A stretch of 8,160 bases of DNA. Source: UKL13-2 sp947085425. GTDB taxonomy: Bacteria; Pseudomonadota; Gammaproteobacteria; Burkholderiales; Usitatibacteraceae. Shown piece by piece: positions 7,156-8,160 of the stretch. A model generated the notes under the pieces. The model searched no databases. It saw nothing but the letters and a program-made list of their open reading frames with translations, and was not told where the DNA came from. Position 1 is the first letter of the stretch. Every line of letters starts with the position of its first letter. The translations under genes and the position numbers were made by a program. The stretch is from contig CAMTWK010000024.1 of assembly GCA_947085425.1 (NCBI GenBank), positions 1 through 8,160 of the forward strand. The letters are read 5' to 3'.

Positions 7156-7737
7156 CTATTTGTGGGCAACGGCACCGGCGGAGGGCCAGTCAGAGTCGGC
7201 GATACGCTTCAGATTCATATCAAAAAAACGAATCGGCTCTTTGCCGGCAACGGTGCGCTCGCCAAACTGCCGCCAGATGCCGTCCTTGAATTCGGCGGTG
7301 TAACGAATCACCATCGGCCCGGCCGGAATTTCCCAGGAAAAACCATTTGCCGTCGGCGTCAGCACAAAGTTTCCGACATTACCTTGCGCATGCGAATTCA
7401 TTTGATAGGTCTTGGTCGAGACATCAAACGCAAGGCTGGCAAAGGCATTAAAAATCAGCTTGCCGTCCGCCGCATAACCGCGCCCTTCAATCACTTTGAC
7501 TGCACCATCGAGCATCGGGCCGATGCGTTCGGTCTGGATCAGTTGCGACTTTTCGCCGGACGGCTCCGTGTGCGTCGAGGTTCCGCGCCAGACACCATCC
7601 ATAAAAGACAACTTTTTCATCGCCTGCTGCTGCTCGGCTTTCAGCTTGGCGGGATCGGGGCGTCCCTGAGCAAAGACCGTCGACACCATGCCGGCGACAA
7701 TCAAAAATAGAAAAATTCTGACGTGATTTCGAATCAT
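7156..7737 (-). CDS. Secreted DUF1579-like protein
   Basis: The 193-residue product starts with a Sec signal peptide (MIRNHVRIFLFLIVAGMVSTVFA, about 1-23, cut before QG), so it is exported to the periplasm. A short Lys/Gln-rich helix (about 28-42) leads into a beta-rich domain that opens with LSFMDGVWRGTST (43-55) and continues with GPMLDGAVKVIEGRG (about 73-87) and an FNAFASLAFDVSTKTYQM strand pair. The layout resembles the DUF1579 and related lipocalin-like beta-barrel families, whose biochemical role is unknown; some relatives may bind small lipophilic ligands. No lipobox cysteine is present, so it is not a lipoprotein. AAGGAGA (7745-7751 on the minus strand) lies 7 bases before the ATG. 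It is the upstream gene of a likely pair with WS/DGAT, which hints at, but does not show, a lipid-related job. Family assignment is moderate; export is well supported. Confidence 0.88.
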   Translation of the reverse strand: MIRNHVRIFLFLIVAGMVSTVFAQGRPDPAKLKAEQQQAMKKLSFMDGVWRGTSTHTEPSGEKSQLIQTERIGPMLDGAVKVIEGRGYAADGKLIFNAFASLAFDVSTKTYQMNSHAQGNVGNFVLTPTANGFSWEIPAGPMVIRYTAEFKDGIWRQFGERTVAGKEPIRFFDMNLKRIADSDWPSAGAVAHK

Positions 7738-7785
7738 GCTGAGTTCTCCTTATTACGGTGATGCATCGTCCCTGCTTGCAGCTGC

Positions 7786-8045
7786 CTAGCCTGCATGTTT
7801 CACGGGGCGGCTCCGCTGCGCTTGGGGGTTTGCCCATTAGGTTTTACCGCACTTTGCCATCCAATTTGGTTTTGATCGAACATGGCACCTTTGCGCCCGA
7901 TAACATGCCGCTGAACATGCGCTTTTGCGTTCTCCTCCCGTGCTCATTTGCCAAACACGGCTCGCTGTGCCGTGGTCAGTCGAACAAAAAATCACACGCC
8001 CATCGAGCCACTCTCAAACGCAACCCCGTGAAATTTGCAGGTTAG
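7786..8045. repeat. Complete MITE-like element with 22-bp imperfect terminal inverted repeats
   Basis: The left end, 7786-7807, and the right end, 8024-8045, are inverted repeats matching at 19 of 22 positions; the shared core is CCCCGTGAAA..TGCAGG. The 260-bp element has no transposase. Its body from about 7808 to 8041 is repeated in direct orientation at 1-232, strongly so over the last 114 bases. A reading frame crosses most of it (7758-8045, plus strand) but is not conserved in the other copy. It starts about 50 bases upstream of the DUF1579-like gene, so the promoter of that gene lies between or within it. No convincing target-site duplication is visible, though TAG occurs at both tips. 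Confidence 0.6.
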
Positions 8046-8160
8046 CAGTTTGTTGAAATTCGTCGCGAGCGAAGGTCAGGCAAGGCGGAAAGCGGCGAAA
8101 AACCGGAATGTATGCGGTATACATGAGGATTTTGAGCCGCTTACCAACGCCGCATCACCG
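8046..8160. repeat. Long imperfect palindromic repeat, cut by window end
   Basis: Directly after the MITE-like element comes an imperfect palindrome centred near 8116. AAGCGGC (8090-8096) pairs with GCCGCTT (8136-8142), runs of A and T inside pair next, and ATGTAT (8108-8113) pairs with ATACAT (8119-8124) around a 5-base loop. The outer flank, GAAATTCGTCGCGAGCG (about 8055-8071), would be expected to have a partner beyond the window. From memory, similar sequence words recur as intergenic repeats in gammaproteobacterial genomes. No gene overlaps it. Confidence 0.5.

Noticed and set aside
7758..8045. 95-codon plus-strand reading frame ending RNPVKFAG
   Set aside because: It lies almost wholly in the MITE-like element. 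The other copy of the element has mostly amino-acid-changing differences and a one-base gap that ends the frame early, so there is no sign of coding selection.

Overview
The window looks like chromosomal DNA of a Gram-negative bacterium, most likely a gammaproteobacterium. The reasons are Sec signal peptides on two proteins, a periplasmic-type tricorn protease homologue, a wax ester synthase/diacylglycerol acyltransferase (WS/DGAT), strong Shine-Dalgarno sites, and intergenic palindromic repeats of a kind common in that class. G+C is a little over half by eye. I cannot name a genus.

Layout, left to right. (1) Positions 1-232 hold a copy of a dispersed repeat, cut by the window edge. (2) A minus-strand micro-gene (342-452) encodes a 36-residue lysine-rich protein; it has an ideal Shine-Dalgarno and a perfect 11-bp terminator hairpin (282-308). 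(3) Positions 453-701 carry no confident gene, but a short minus-strand reading frame (596-712) and a terminator-like hairpin lie there. (4) A class I SAM-dependent methyltransferase (702-1340, +) follows, then the dominant gene of the window (1495-4872, +), an exported 1125-residue tricorn-type S41 protease with beta-propeller repeats, a PDZ domain and a C-terminal catalytic core. (5) Downstream, 4927-5565 holds a TPR-like reading frame with no good start and an in-frame stop near its 5' end, probably a gene remnant. (6) On the minus strand, a secreted DUF1579-like protein (7156-7737) and a WS/DGAT (5688-7079) form a likely two-gene transcription unit, convergent with the tricorn side. (7) The right end (7786-8160) is repeat DNA: a second, complete copy of the left-edge repeat with 22-bp imperfect terminal inverted repeats, then a different long palindromic repeat that runs off the window.

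The genes do not form one obvious pathway. The WS/DGAT makes neutral storage lipids; the tricorn homologue probably degrades peptides in the periplasm; the methyltransferase substrate is unknown. The most distinctive feature is the pair of approximately 235-260 bp MITE-like repeats in direct orientation that bracket the whole gene block. I see no defence system, CRISPR array, phage module, tRNA or rRNA, and no clear evidence of a wholly new system.
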